Positions 1-8,496 of a DNA stretch of 64,000 bases are shown here, one piece after another. The notes beneath the pieces were generated by a model. It was given only the letters and a program-made list of their open reading frames with translations, was not told the DNA's origin and searched no databases. Position 1 is the stretch's first letter, and each line of letters opens with the position of its first letter. The position numbers and the translations under genes are program-made. The DNA is from Treponema sp. Lineage in GTDB: Bacteria; Spirochaetota; Spirochaetia; Treponematales; Treponemataceae. The stretch is from NCBI GenBank assembly GCA_017934745.1, contig JAGBIY010000023.1, forward strand, positions 1 through 64,000, read 5' to 3'.

Positions 1-140
1 GCGGGGTTCCGTCAACAAAAACACTAAACATCGCAAGCGATGTTAACGCCACCGCGGAGCGGTACTGCCGTTTTTGTTGGCGGGTTCCCGCTGGGAGCTT
101 GTTTCTGCAACTACGGTATGCATAAACTCGACATTCGACC
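1..140 (+). repeat. Dispersed intergenic repeat, copy 1 (cut by window edge)
   Basis: A non-coding stretch whose reverse complement recurs at 28051-28208. Two blocks are conserved: one running from GCGGGGTTCCGTC through the palindrome ACATCGCAAGCGATGT to GCGGAGCGGTACTGCC, and one from GGTTCCCGCTGG to GCATAAACTCGACATTCGA. The middle differs between copies. It lies directly 3' of a minus-strand gene, as copy 2 lies 3' of the Dxs-type gene. It may extend left of the window. Confidence 0.85.
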
Positions 141-142
141 TT

Positions 143-823
143 CTATTCTTCCGTCTTCCTCCGTCTCAAGTCGCGGAAAAGCTTCAGGAAGCGCACCTTC
201 ACGCCCACACCGGCCGTCGGGCCTTTCTTGAGGTAGTCGCCGTAGTCGGACGGGACGACTGCGCCCCTCTTCTCGAAAACGTACTTGTAACCCGCGTGGA
301 TGTCGAGGGCAACGTAGTCGTTCACCGTCCATTTCCAGCCGAGTTCGGGGATTAGTGAGACGAATTCACGCTGGGCGTCCTCGCCGTACTCGTCGGCGGT
401 GTAGGCGAGATAGTCGAATCCGCCGCCGAGGGAGAGGTAGAGCTTGTCGAGCGAGAGCGAAAGAGGATAGTATTCGGCGGCGAGACCGAAATTCACGGAC
501 GGGAAAAGATCACCGTTCCTCACGAACGTGCAGTGCCGTATGTTCGCCTTGAAAGCCGTGTGGAACGCCAGATACTGCTCGAACGAACAGCCGAAGCCCC
601 AGCCGTTCCGTTTCAGTCCGAAGACGAGGGCGGAAAAGTCGAGCGAGAAAATCCGAGTCCTGTCAGAAAGCCCTCCGCCGTCTTCATCAGCCCAATCGGC
701 GGCCGCTTCCGGTTCTTCCAGACTGGATTCTTCCACGACCGCCTCCTCTTCCGAATGCGCCATCGGCTGCTGCAAACAGAGCAGAAAAGCGAAAACGAGA
801 CAGGAGAGCCTCCGCGCAATCAT
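143..823 (-). CDS. Putative outer-membrane beta-barrel protein (unknown function)
   Basis: 226 residues. I do not recognise a named family. A hydrophobic signal peptide (about residues 1-22, ending near QQPMAHS) is followed by an acidic Glu-rich linker (about 23-50) and then by alternating short hydrophobic, Tyr/Gly-rich strands such as LYLSLGGGFDYLAY and YVALDIHAGYKYVFE. This is the pattern of a small outer-membrane beta-barrel. The start overlaps the stop of the upstream gene by 4 bases (ATGA), so the two are probably cotranscribed and translationally coupled. Export to the periplasm or outer membrane is inferred, and no enzymatic motif is visible. The 3' end abuts a dispersed repeat. Confidence 0.7.
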   Translation of the reverse strand: MIARRLSCLVFAFLLCLQQPMAHSEEEAVVEESSLEEPEAAADWADEDGGGLSDRTRIFSLDFSALVFGLKRNGWGFGCSFEQYLAFHTAFKANIRHCTFVRNGDLFPSVNFGLAAEYYPLSLSLDKLYLSLGGGFDYLAYTADEYGEDAQREFVSLIPELGWKWTVNDYVALDIHAGYKYVFEKRGAVVPSDYGDYLKKGPTAGVGVKVRFLKLFRDLRRRKTEE

Positions 824-1365
824 TCCGAAGCCCTGAGCATTCCGTTCTTCTCGATGTAGTCGAAAAGGGCGTCAAGCTCGAAGATGAATGAAAGCTGGTC
901 GCCCAGCTGTATTGAATTCACGGCGGCCTTGGAAGCGATGTCCCGCACCTGCTCTATGTTCTGCTTCTCAGACTCCTTCGTGGCCTTTATGATTTTGTTC
1001 TGGTTATCCTCGATTCTCTTGACCATCATCTCGGTGAAGTTAACGTTCCGCTCGCTGTCCGCGTTGATTTTCACGAGCTTCTCGTTGGAGTCCATCGCCG
1101 TCTTCTGCAGAGCGTCCATGAAGCCGCCGTTCGCGTCGTTCTCGCTTACGACATCCTTTATGCGCGACTGCAAATCCGTCATCTTCTGGTTCAATGCGTT
1201 GGAGAGGCTGGCGGTGCTGTCGGAAAGCATCTTGAAGTCGTATCTGGAGCTTGCGAAAAAAATCACGATTGAATATGAAGAAAGCGGTTTCTTCAACTTG
1301 GAACAAAGGGATTCCGCGGCTCTCTCCGTGTCGCCCTCCTTAGTCTGTACAATTTCCTGTCTCAT
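820..1365 (-). CDS. Hypothetical protein with FIST-like N-terminal stretch and coiled coil
   Basis: 181 residues starting MRQEIVQTKEG. The ATG at 1365 is chosen because GAGG lies 6 bases upstream; an ATG 27 bases further up would bury that site inside the gene. Residues about 12-50 (a Cys-Lys-rich helix, then SIVIFFASSRYDF) resemble the first strand-helix unit of FIST sensor domains, where a conserved FaS motif occurs. The rest of FIST is absent. Residues about 55-160 are heptad-like, charged and Ala/Asn/Asp-rich, suggesting a coiled coil. There is no signal peptide or membrane segment. It overlaps the following envelope-protein gene by 4 bases. The FIST relation is weak and inferential; the protein may belong to an uncharacterised treponemal family. 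Confidence 0.6.
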   Translation of the reverse strand: MRQEIVQTKEGDTERAAESLCSKLKKPLSSYSIVIFFASSRYDFKMLSDSTASLSNALNQKMTDLQSRIKDVVSENDANGGFMDALQKTAMDSNEKLVKINADSERNVNFTEMMVKRIEDNQNKIIKATKESEKQNIEQVRDIASKAAVNSIQLGDQLSFIFELDALFDYIEKNGMLRASE

Positions 1366-1413
1366 TTGAACCTCATTTTTATGAAAAAACAATTGAAAAA
1401 GATTATAATCCAG

Positions 1414-1443
1414 TTGACGGAAAAATCAAAAAACCGTTATAAT
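1414..1443 (+). promoter_or_regulatory. Promoter of the tRNA pair
   Basis: TTGACG (1414-1419), an 18-base spacer and a perfect TATAAT (1438-1443). It lies 16 bases before the first tRNA, so transcription would begin about 10 bases ahead of the tRNA 5' end. Confidence 0.7.
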
Positions 1444-1459
1444 AACAACACTTCTATTT

Positions 1460-1532
1460 GGGAGATTAGCTCAGCGGTTAGAGCAGAGGACTCATAATCC
1501 TTTGGTCCTTGGTTCAAATCCAAGACCTCCCA
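1460..1532 (+). tRNA. tRNA with CAT anticodon (Met elongator or Ile2)
   Basis: A cloverleaf can be folded: acceptor GGGAGAT/ACCTCCC with one A-C mismatch, D arm GCTC...GAGC, anticodon loop CTCATAA on stem GAGGA/TCCTT, T arm CTTGG TTCAAAT CCAAG, discriminator A. CCA is not encoded. A CAT anticodon may be elongator Met or lysidine-modified Ile2, and the sequence alone does not settle it. It is not an initiator type, because the strong GC pairs below the anticodon loop are lacking. Confidence 0.9.
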
Positions 1533-1541
1533 AGAATTTTT

Positions 1542-1614
1542 GCCGACTTAGCTCATCCGGTAGAGCAGCGCCCTCGTAACGCGCAGGTGATTGGTTCAAG
1601 TCCGATAGTCGGCT
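1542..1614 (+). tRNA. tRNA-Thr (CGT)
   Basis: Acceptor GCCGACT/AGTCGGC is perfect. D arm GCTC...GAGC, anticodon loop CTCGTAA giving CGT (reads ACG), T arm ATTGG TTCAAGT CCGAT, discriminator T. The anticodon stem GCGCC/CGCGC has a C-C mismatch next to the loop, which is slightly unusual. It follows the CAT tRNA by 9 bases in the same transcript. Confidence 0.92.
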
Positions 1615-1625
1615 CTAAAGCGAAA

Positions 1626-1654
1626 AAGAATCTCGGTGGAGGTTCTTTTTTTTT
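1626..1654 (+). terminator. Intrinsic terminator after the tRNA operon
   Basis: A nine-pair stem AAGAATCTC / GAGGTTCTT (1626-1634 with 1639-1647, one T-G pair, loop GGTG) runs into nine Ts (1646-1654). Confidence 0.85.
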
Positions 1655-1724
1655 ATGCCGAAAATTTTCCATGTGGCTGAAAACACAAATGAAAAACCAT
1701 CAAGCAAAGATAAGGAGAACAACG

Positions 1725-2513
1725 ATGAAAAAATCAATAATCGCAGGGGCTGTTTTCGCCGTGGCGGCGACATTTGCGGCGGCCGAGGTTCCAGCGAAGC
1801 TTCAGGAAGAGATGATAAGGGAAGACAAGGCGGCGGTGATTTTCGACGCTGGAGACTACGGAAAGAACTATTCGGAAATCCAGATGCTCAACAAGACGGC
1901 GGAGAAAATCGAGATGACAATCTACGCCTACAACCCGAACGTGGACAAGAAGACGAAGGAGCCTATCGGCTGGTTCAAATTCGGAACGACGAAGGTGAAG
2001 GACTACAACGATCTGGACACAATCTCCAAAGTGCTAAAGTACAAGGTCACGCCCGTAAGGGACTTCAAGTACTTCGCCTACTCCACCTCAAAAACCGTGC
2101 GCGAAGTCAAATTCACGCTCGACTACGACAGGGAGGCATTCACGGTCAAGGCCGAGTACGTCAACGCGGTGCGCCCGCTCGCCTCAATCGAGGCGAAGCC
2201 GGTGCTCGCGAAGAATCCTGAGAACAAGAAGGACATCCTCGGAGTGAAGGGCGAAATATCGTTCAGGAACATCTCCAACAAGACGATAAAGAACGTCACG
2301 CTCACGATAAAGGCCAGCGACAAGAGCCTGGTCTCAAGGACGAACGACGGAAAGGAGGAGCCTTCGGTGTTCATCGGAGAGCTGATTGAGGACGGGGAGA
2401 CGTACAAGGCCGAGACTCCGGTTTTCTGGAACAACACGTCAATCGACGAAATCAGGGTCACGAAGGTGAAGATTCTCTACCTCGACTCGACAGAGGACGA
2501 ATACTCACTGTAA
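1725..2513 (+). CDS. Secreted protein of unknown function
   Basis: 262 residues. The start is MKKSIIAGAVFAV, chosen because AAGGAGAA lies 6 bases upstream and a canonical signal peptide follows directly (cleavage likely after AAA at residues 18-20). The frame stays open upstream through the tRNA region, but that part is not a gene. The mature protein is rich in Lys, Asp and Thr with strand-like segments (KEPIGWFKFGTTKVKDYND, KIEMTIYAYNPN). The second half (about residues 165-260) looks like a beta-sandwich resembling a FxLYD- or CARDB-type periplasmic domain: GVKGEISFRNISNKTIKNV, then DGETYKAETPVFW. Function is unknown. It is monocistronic, between the tRNA terminator and the EAL gene. Confidence 0.75.
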   Translation: MKKSIIAGAVFAVAATFAAAEVPAKLQEEMIREDKAAVIFDAGDYGKNYSEIQMLNKTAEKIEMTIYAYNPNVDKKTKEPIGWFKFGTTKVKDYNDLDTISKVLKYKVTPVRDFKYFAYSTSKTVREVKFTLDYDREAFTVKAEYVNAVRPLASIEAKPVLAKNPENKKDILGVKGEISFRNISNKTIKNVTLTIKASDKSLVSRTNDGKEEPSVFIGELIEDGETYKAETPVFWNNTSIDEIRVTKVKILYLDSTEDEYSL

Positions 2514-2564
2514 AAACTTGGCATTCGCCCATTTTTATTTTCACCATGCCCATGATTTCCATGT

Positions 2565-2570
2565 TATAAT
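2565..2570 (+). promoter_or_regulatory. Probable -10 box for the EAL-domain gene
   Basis: A perfect TATAAT sits 36 bases before the start codon. No good -35 box is found at 16-18 bases (nearest is TTCACC at 2540-2545, 19-base spacer). Confidence 0.4.
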
Positions 2571-2606
2571 CGAATCTGTTCGGCGGTTCTGTTCGGCAAG
2601 GATTTT

Positions 2607-5291
2607 ATGGGCACATCGATTGATTCACAGTACAAAAGGGCGATAACGTCAGACGCTATCTGCTCGTTCAACATAAATCTCACAAATGATTCTATAGAAG
2701 AGGAAGTCTTCATCTCCGTCAGCGACGAGGACGGACGCACGGACAGGATTTCCGTGACGAAATTTTTCGGACTCCAGTTTCCGTGCAAATTCTCCAAGTT
2801 CACAAAGCTCTGGTGCGAGAACGTCATTTCCGACACGGATTTCTCCGAAAGCGAAAAACTCGACTACACGAAATACCCGAAGCAGCTCATAAACAAATTC
2901 AACGACGAGGAATTCTCAAGGACTTCGGAATATTGGACGACGGAATTTTTCGGACGGAAGATATACATGAGGGAGGTGCTGTTCTTCACGAAGGCCGAGA
3001 ACGGCGACATCATGGCATTGGCGGTCGTGAAGGACTTGACGAGGATTCGGCTGCAGGAAGAGGAGACGAAGAGACGGGAGATAGAATACTACGTCTACAC
3101 GGACTCCATAACGAACGGAGAGAACTACGCAAGCTTCAAGGACTGCATACACGAACTCGGAAAGCCGGGGTACATAGTCGCGATGGACATACACTCGTTC
3201 AAGACGATAAATTCCGCGTGCGGCGTGACGAAGGGCGACCAGGTAATCAACATCGTCTGGAAAAGTCTGAAGAACGTCCTTGAAAAGGAGACTCCGGCAG
3301 GGCACATAAACGCCGACAGATTCGTCTTCCTGATTACGGGCGACAAATGCGACGAAGCCGAGGAGGAGATAAAGCGGACTCTGACGCAAATCACGATGAC
3401 GCTGAATTTCCTTTCAATCGAGCTGGACATTCCGCAGCTTCTCCCATACTTCGGAATAGCGTACTGGAACCCGAACGAGAGAATCGAGCTTTGCTACAAC
3501 CAGGCGGTGGCGGCAAAACACAAGATAAAGGGCAGGAAAGACGTGAACATCGCGTTCTTCAACAAGGCCGACACCGACCGGCTCGTCATGGAGAAGCAGA
3601 TGGAGGACGCTTTCTCGGAGGCGTTGCGGCACAAGCGGTTCGAAATCTGGTACCAGCCGAAATACAACCCGAACACGAAGGTGCTTGTCGGAGCGGAGGC
3701 CCTCGTCAGATGGAGGAAGGAAGACGGAAGCCTGATTCCGCCGGGAATGTTCATACCGCTATTTGAAAGGAACGGAATGATAAGGATGCTCGACGAATAT
3801 GTTTTCACGGCCGTTTGCGAGCAGCAGAAGAGATGGCTGGACAAGGGAATGGACATAATCCCGATTTCGATAAACCTCTCAAGGACGAGCCTGTATTTCA
3901 AAAGCGTCGTCGGGCAGTACAAGTGCATAACGGAGAGAATCGGAATCGACCCGAACTATGTCCCGATAGAACTTACGGAGAGCGCGGCGGTCAGCAACAA
4001 GGACATAGAGTCCATCGTCGACGACTTCTACAAGGCCGGATTCCCGCTGCACATGGACGACTTCGGAACAGGCTACTCGTCGCTGGCCTCGCTCAACACG
4101 ATGCACTTCGACACGCTAAAGCTGGACAAAAGCCTCGTCGACTTCATCGGGAACTACGGCGGAGAGAGAGTGCTGGAACACACAATCGCGCTCGCGAAGG
4201 ACCTTGGAATACACGTAACCGCGGAAGGAGTCGAGCACAAGAAGCAGGTGGATTTTTTGAAGAACCTGAACTGCGACAGCATACAAGGGTTCTATTTCTC
4301 CAAGCCGCTCCAGTCGGAAAATTTCGAGAAGAGCCTGCTCGTCTCGACAGTCATCGACTTCTTCGACAAGAACCAGTCTCTCGAAAAGACAATCGGCAAG
4401 TTGAAACTTCCGACAGAAAGCAACTCAATCTGCGAGTATGTCGTCAACCTCACGCAGGACACAGTCGTGACGACGAAGGGCGAAAGCGATTGGCTCAGCG
4501 GCTCCGTCAACGAGGAGTCGAGGACGTTCTCGGAGGAAGCGAAATTCATGGCGGAGAACTTGATTCTTTCGGAATACAGAGACTCGTACCTCGCCGCGCT
4601 CGACAGGGACTACTTGATAAAAAGCTCCATCGGAAACAACGAAATCCGCTCGATGGAATACGAGAGGATGTACAGGGGAAGAAAAGTGAAGATGCGGCTG
4701 ACGATGCACATCTTCAAGATAGAGAAGTCGGACGACCTTTGGATGTTCATGACCGTCACGAACATATCGGGCAAAAACGGATTCGACATCATCTCGCAGA
4801 GGGCCATCAAGACGGATTTGCTGACAGGCGTATGCACAAGGCAGGTCATCATGGACTCGGTGCAGAGCAACCTGTCGGACAAGTCGAAGAGGACAGCACT
4901 CATCCTCGCCGACATAGACGACTTCAAGGACGTGAACAGGAGATTCGGGCACAAATTCGGCGACGACGTGCTTTCGGAAATCACCCACAGGATGAAGGAA
5001 TTCTTCACGGAGCTTCAAATAGGGCGCGTCGAAGGGGACAAATTCCTCATCATCCACGAACTTGGGGGTAACGGCCTCGAAACGCCAGCCAAATACAAAC
5101 CGGACACCGAGAGCGGTCTGAACGAGCTTCTGGAGAAATTCAAGAAGAAAACGTCGCGGGTGTTCTACAAGAACGGCAAGGAAGTCCCGGTCAAGGTGTC
5201 GGTGGGATACGCCATCTTCCCGGACGACGAGGCGGACACGGACACGCTCTTCTCTTCCATGGAAGTCTCGTCGTTCCCGCACAGAATCTGA
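2607..5291 (+). CDS. EAL-domain c-di-GMP phosphodiesterase with two degenerate GGDEF domains
   Basis: 894 residues. The order seen is an N-terminal sensor-like region (1-150, no membrane segment), a first GGDEF fold (about 155-310) whose signature is NADRF, a full EAL domain (about 335-585), a PAS-like region (about 600-730) and a second GGDEF fold whose signature is EGDKF. The EAL part keeps the catalytic landmarks EALVRW, LTE, DDFGTGYSS, KLDKS, EGVE and QGFYFSKPL, so hydrolysis of c-di-GMP to pGpG is likely. Neither GGDEF keeps the [GSA]GDEF signature, so cyclase activity is unlikely; GTP binding or regulation is inferred. The protein stops about 15-20 residues before the last helix of a usual GGDEF domain. 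AAGGA lies 6 bases before the ATG. Confidence 0.88.
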   Translation: MGTSIDSQYKRAITSDAICSFNINLTNDSIEEEVFISVSDEDGRTDRISVTKFFGLQFPCKFSKFTKLWCENVISDTDFSESEKLDYTKYPKQLINKFNDEEFSRTSEYWTTEFFGRKIYMREVLFFTKAENGDIMALAVVKDLTRIRLQEEETKRREIEYYVYTDSITNGENYASFKDCIHELGKPGYIVAMDIHSFKTINSACGVTKGDQVINIVWKSLKNVLEKETPAGHINADRFVFLITGDKCDEAEEEIKRTLTQITMTLNFLSIELDIPQLLPYFGIAYWNPNERIELCYNQAVAAKHKIKGRKDVNIAFFNKADTDRLVMEKQMEDAFSEALRHKRFEIWYQPKYNPNTKVLVGAEALVRWRKEDGSLIPPGMFIPLFERNGMIRMLDEYVFTAVCEQQKRWLDKGMDIIPISINLSRTSLYFKSVVGQYKCITERIGIDPNYVPIELTESAAVSNKDIESIVDDFYKAGFPLHMDDFGTGYSSLASLNTMHFDTLKLDKSLVDFIGNYGGERVLEHTIALAKDLGIHVTAEGVEHKKQVDFLKNLNCDSIQGFYFSKPLQSENFEKSLLVSTVIDFFDKNQSLEKTIGKLKLPTESNSICEYVVNLTQDTVVTTKGESDWLSGSVNEESRTFSEEAKFMAENLILSEYRDSYLAALDRDYLIKSSIGNNEIRSMEYERMYRGRKVKMRLTMHIFKIEKSDDLWMFMTVTNISGKNGFDIISQRAIKTDLLTGVCTRQVIMDSVQSNLSDKSKRTALILADIDDFKDVNRRFGHKFGDDVLSEITHRMKEFFTELQIGRVEGDKFLIIHELGGNGLETPAKYKPDTESGLNELLEKFKKKTSRVFYKNGKEVPVKVSVGYAIFPDDEADTDTLFSSMEVSSFPHRI

Positions 5292-5296
5292 AAAAA

Positions 5297-6223
5297 CTAC
5301 AAGACGCTTCCGGGCACCATCGACTCGGCGTTCCTCGAAGCGCACCACGTTCCCTTCCGCAAAGCCTCTTCCATGCCGCGTTTTTCCGCGAACTCAAAAA
5401 GGAAACCGGCTCCGAAGCTGTCGCCGCAGGCGGTCGTGTTCAAAAGTTTTTCGGGAGGGATTCTCTCGCTTTCACACCTGGACAATCTTCCGTCCGACGC
5501 GGCGATTGTCGGGCCGCTTCCGGCAGTCACCACGAAAGCGGCTCCGTAGAAGTTGGATTTTTCAAGGACGAGGGGCGCGATGTCGACTTTTTCCGAACGA
5601 GGACAGGACTTCAAAGCAGGATAGAACGTGCCGAGGAATTCCTCATCGTTTATCTTCACGACATCCGGTCTCGAACATTCGTCTTCAAGAACCGAAAGCA
5701 GGCTCTCCCCGGTGAAATCAACGAAAAGGGTCTTTCCATTGGTCTTCGCCTCCGAGCATATCCTTTTGTTGATGTCCGACACGAAAGAGACCGGGCGGCT
5801 TCCAGAGAACAGGACAGCGTCGAACCCGCCGAGCAGGCCGCAAAAAGCCGACACGAACGACTCAGAGTTTTCCGAGGCGTTCCCCGAAAAGCCATTCTCG
5901 TCGGCCACAACTTCCGTGGTCTCCCCTTCCCTTCCAAGAAGCGTCCAGCACTCGCGCACATTTCCGCCCACCTCCACGGCATGTACAACCATGCAATCGC
6001 GCGCTGCAAGCTCCAGGAAACGGTCGGCGTTTTCCCTTCCAACCGGGCAGATGACTTCGGCGCAGCCTGGGGATAGCTGGTTCAAGACGCGCGCGCTGTT
6101 CACGGCCTTTCCGCTCGCGTCTTCCCGGAAGTCCGAAGTCCTGTTCACTTTTCCCACGGAGAACGAACCGAATCTCAAAGTCCGCTGGATTGTCGCGCTC
6201 AGGCACACGCAAAGAATTTTCAT
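5297..6223 (-). CDS. PfkB-family sugar (phosphate) kinase, FruK/LacC-like
   Basis: 308 residues starting MKILCVCLSATIQRTLRFG, the position where FruK/LacC proteins carry their ILTVTLNPAID segment. GGAGAA lies upstream; earlier in-frame codons have no ribosome site and no homology. The PfkB C-terminal signature is read as NTTACGDSFGAGFLFEF, with the catalytic Asp at about residue 269 in an anion-hole Gly/Ala context. KINDEEF corresponds to the family's KPN-E segment. It should phosphorylate a sugar or sugar phosphate with ATP in the cytoplasm, but the substrate cannot be told. It is divergent from the pectate lyase and converges tail-to-tail with the EAL gene, with only 5 bases between the stops. 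Confidence 0.8.
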   Translation of the reverse strand: MKILCVCLSATIQRTLRFGSFSVGKVNRTSDFREDASGKAVNSARVLNQLSPGCAEVICPVGRENADRFLELAARDCMVVHAVEVGGNVRECWTLLGREGETTEVVADENGFSGNASENSESFVSAFCGLLGGFDAVLFSGSRPVSFVSDINKRICSEAKTNGKTLFVDFTGESLLSVLEDECSRPDVVKINDEEFLGTFYPALKSCPRSEKVDIAPLVLEKSNFYGAAFVVTAGSGPTIAASDGRLSRCESERIPPEKLLNTTACGDSFGAGFLFEFAEKRGMEEALRKGTWCASRNAESMVPGSVL

Positions 6224-6322
6224 AATGGCATTTTCTCCATCTCTCAATTTTGGATTTTTATCTGTTTCTATACTAAAATCATCGATAAGGAAACAAAAAA
6301 ATTCTACGAACAAGAGGTTCAA

Positions 6323-7534
6323 ATGAAAAGAGCTATTCTCTCGACAGTCCTATGCGCACTGCTCTCCGCCAGCTTCGCGGAGACTCTGGGCGTGAACTTG
6401 TCCGAAAAGCCTGTCACAAACGGATTTGCTGACATGGGAAAACTCTCATACGGAAAAAAAATCGTAACGATAGACGACAAATCGTATCCGAATCCAATCG
6501 ACAAAAGAAAGGCTTTCACGAAAGCAATCGCGTCAGGCTCGCCCGCCACGATAATCGTCAGCGGCGACATCGACCTGTCCGACGGAAAAATCTCGGACGA
6601 CGACCATTCGTACTTCGACAAATTCGACAACGGAGCGCACAAGCGTGTCCACGACGACATCGTGTATCCGGTTTCAAGCAACAAGACGATTCTTGGAAAG
6701 GACAACGCGAGAATCATGTTCGGCGGACTTAGCTTCCTGACGGGGAAGAACCTCATAATTCGGAACGTGACTTTCTGGGACGCACACGGCTCAACGGAGT
6801 ATTCGACGGAGACGAAGCCGGAGAGCAAGGCGAGCGCGGACGCGCTTGTCATCTGGGACAAGCAAAGCCCGCTCCCGTCGAACATCTGGATCGACCACTG
6901 CACTTTCACGGACGGAAAATGCGTCGACATGCAGAGGAATTTCAACCACGACGGCTCCATCGACATCTGCGGAGGAAAGAACATCACGATTTCGTACTGC
7001 GAATTCACGAACCACGACAAAGTGCTGCTCGTGGCTTCTGGCGAGAAATTCAAGGAACCGGAGGAAAGGCAGGTCACGCTCCACCACAACTACTTCCACA
7101 ACGTCACGCAGCGGCTCCCACGCTCCAGGGGAACGCAGATGCACATCTACAACAACGTCTACGACGACATCGGAGTACCGAACAACGGCGGATACATGTT
7201 CGGGCCGGGAACAGGCTCCATGTACATAGTGGAGAACAACTACATCGGCTCGCACCTCGCACACATCGTGAGCTACTTCGACAAATCGGAGGAGTCGGAC
7301 AAGTCATTCTCTCGCTTCTACGAGTCGGGGAATTCGGTGAAGATAGAAGAGAAGGACGTGAAATGGGACGGAGCCGAGAAGACAAGGAATTTCAAGGCGC
7401 ACTTCGTCCAGTCCAAGAGCGAGATTCCGTGGAAGATTCCATACAAGTACGAGATGGAACCGTTCGAAGACGCCCGGCAGAAGGCCATGAACGGGGAGAT
7501 GGGCGCGAACCAGAAAATCGAAATCAACAATTAA
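6323..7534 (+). CDS. Secreted pectate lyase, polysaccharide lyase family 1
   Basis: 403 residues. A signal peptide (1-19, ending SASFA) is followed by a parallel beta-helix protein. Family 1 landmarks are visible: an RNVTFWD coil, NIWIDHCTFTDGK (the vWiDH calcium/substrate motif, about residue 190), ITISYCEFTNHDK, and RLPRSRGTQMHIYNN (the R-x-P-R catalytic Arg region, about residue 265). It should cleave polygalacturonate by calcium-dependent beta-elimination outside the cell. This fits a pectin-using gut or rumen spirochaete. A TATACT box lies at 6269-6274. The uppP gene follows 17 bases downstream, so the two may be cotranscribed. It is divergent from the PfkB kinase. Confidence 0.9.
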   Translation: MKRAILSTVLCALLSASFAETLGVNLSEKPVTNGFADMGKLSYGKKIVTIDDKSYPNPIDKRKAFTKAIASGSPATIIVSGDIDLSDGKISDDDHSYFDKFDNGAHKRVHDDIVYPVSSNKTILGKDNARIMFGGLSFLTGKNLIIRNVTFWDAHGSTEYSTETKPESKASADALVIWDKQSPLPSNIWIDHCTFTDGKCVDMQRNFNHDGSIDICGGKNITISYCEFTNHDKVLLVASGEKFKEPEERQVTLHHNYFHNVTQRLPRSRGTQMHIYNNVYDDIGVPNNGGYMFGPGTGSMYIVENNYIGSHLAHIVSYFDKSEESDKSFSRFYESGNSVKIEEKDVKWDGAEKTRNFKAHFVQSKSEIPWKIPYKYEMEPFEDARQKAMNGEMGANQKIEINN

Positions 7535-7551
7535 AAGAAGGCGAAAGGAAA

Positions 7552-8496
7552 ATGACAGCTATTCAAGGTTTTTTACTTGGAATTTTGCAGGGAATCGCGG
7601 AATTCCTGCCGATTTCATCAAGCGGGCATCTAAAAGTGGCACAGCATCTTTTCGGGCTAGGCGACGTTCCGCTCATTTTCGATGTGCTCCTCCACATAGC
7701 GACACTGGCGGCGGTCGTGATATATTTCAGGAAAGTTATAGGGAAGCTTTTCGCGGTGCTCTTCAGGATGATTCTGAGGCGCGCGGAACCGGCACAGCCG
7801 TTCAACATCAACAGCGTCAAGAAAATCGACACGAAGATAGAGACGCTGGCTCCGAACGACGAAATCGGACGCAAGACGATTCTGATGATAATTGTCACCA
7901 CGCTCATCACGGGTGTCCTCGGAATCGCAAGCTCAAAGCTCATACCGGAGCTGCCACTGAAATTCGTGGCGGGCGGCTTCATCGCCACAGCACTGTTCCT
8001 CGTCGTATCCGCGTTCATATCCAAGAAGAAGCACGGGGATTTGGAGCCTGTGACGGATATGAAGGACGACTTCTACAGCGTGCAAGAGAATTCCATAACG
8101 CTCAAGCAGGCCGTCGTCATCGGAATCGCGCAGGGAATCGGAACGCTGCCGGGAATCTCAAGGAGCGGCTCCACAATCGCGGGCGCGCAGCTTTGCGGCG
8201 TGAACAGGCAGACGGCCGGCGACTATTCGTTCATCGTGTCGATTCCGGCGATTCTCGGAGCGTTCGTTCTGACGCTCAAGGACGCATTCGAGGAGGCCGG
8301 CGCGCTCGGAACATCCGTTTTGGAGATGTTCAACAAGACAGTCGGTCTCGTGCCGGCCGCAATCGGCTTCGCGACGGCGTTCGTCTTCGGATACATCGCG
8401 CTCGCCCTTTTGATGAAGATAATCAACAAGGGCAAGCTCGAATGGTTCGCGGTCTATCTTGTTCCGCTCGGAATCCTCGGACTCATATTCTTCTAG
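7552..8496 (+). CDS. uppP: Undecaprenyl-diphosphatase UppP (BacA)
   Basis: 314 residues starting MTAIQGFLLGILQGIAEF; AGGAAA precedes the ATG. It is a multi-pass membrane protein with both UppP signatures: the E-F-L-P-I-S-S-S-G-H-L motif at about residues 17-27, and PGISRSGSTI at about 202-211, carrying the catalytic Glu/Ser/Arg set. It dephosphorylates undecaprenyl diphosphate to recycle the lipid carrier of peptidoglycan synthesis and gives bacitracin tolerance. About 40 residues of hydrophilic insert (PAQPFNINSVKKIDTKIET) lie between helices 3 and 4, making it longer than E. coli UppP (273). It overlaps the stop of the convergent peptidase gene by three bases in a CTAG. Confidence 0.95.
   Translation: MTAIQGFLLGILQGIAEFLPISSSGHLKVAQHLFGLGDVPLIFDVLLHIATLAAVVIYFRKVIGKLFAVLFRMILRRAEPAQPFNINSVKKIDTKIETLAPNDEIGRKTILMIIVTTLITGVLGIASSKLIPELPLKFVAGGFIATALFLVVSAFISKKKHGDLEPVTDMKDDFYSVQENSITLKQAVVIGIAQGIGTLPGISRSGSTIAGAQLCGVNRQTAGDYSFIVSIPAILGAFVLTLKDAFEEAGALGTSVLEMFNKTVGLVPAAIGFATAFVFGYIALALLMKIINKGKLEWFAVYLVPLGILGLIFF

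Noticed and set aside
1509..1724. N-terminal extension of the secreted protein across the tRNA-Thr gene
   Set aside because: The frame is open by chance. The signal peptide and ribosome site place the start at 1725, and a terminator lies in between.
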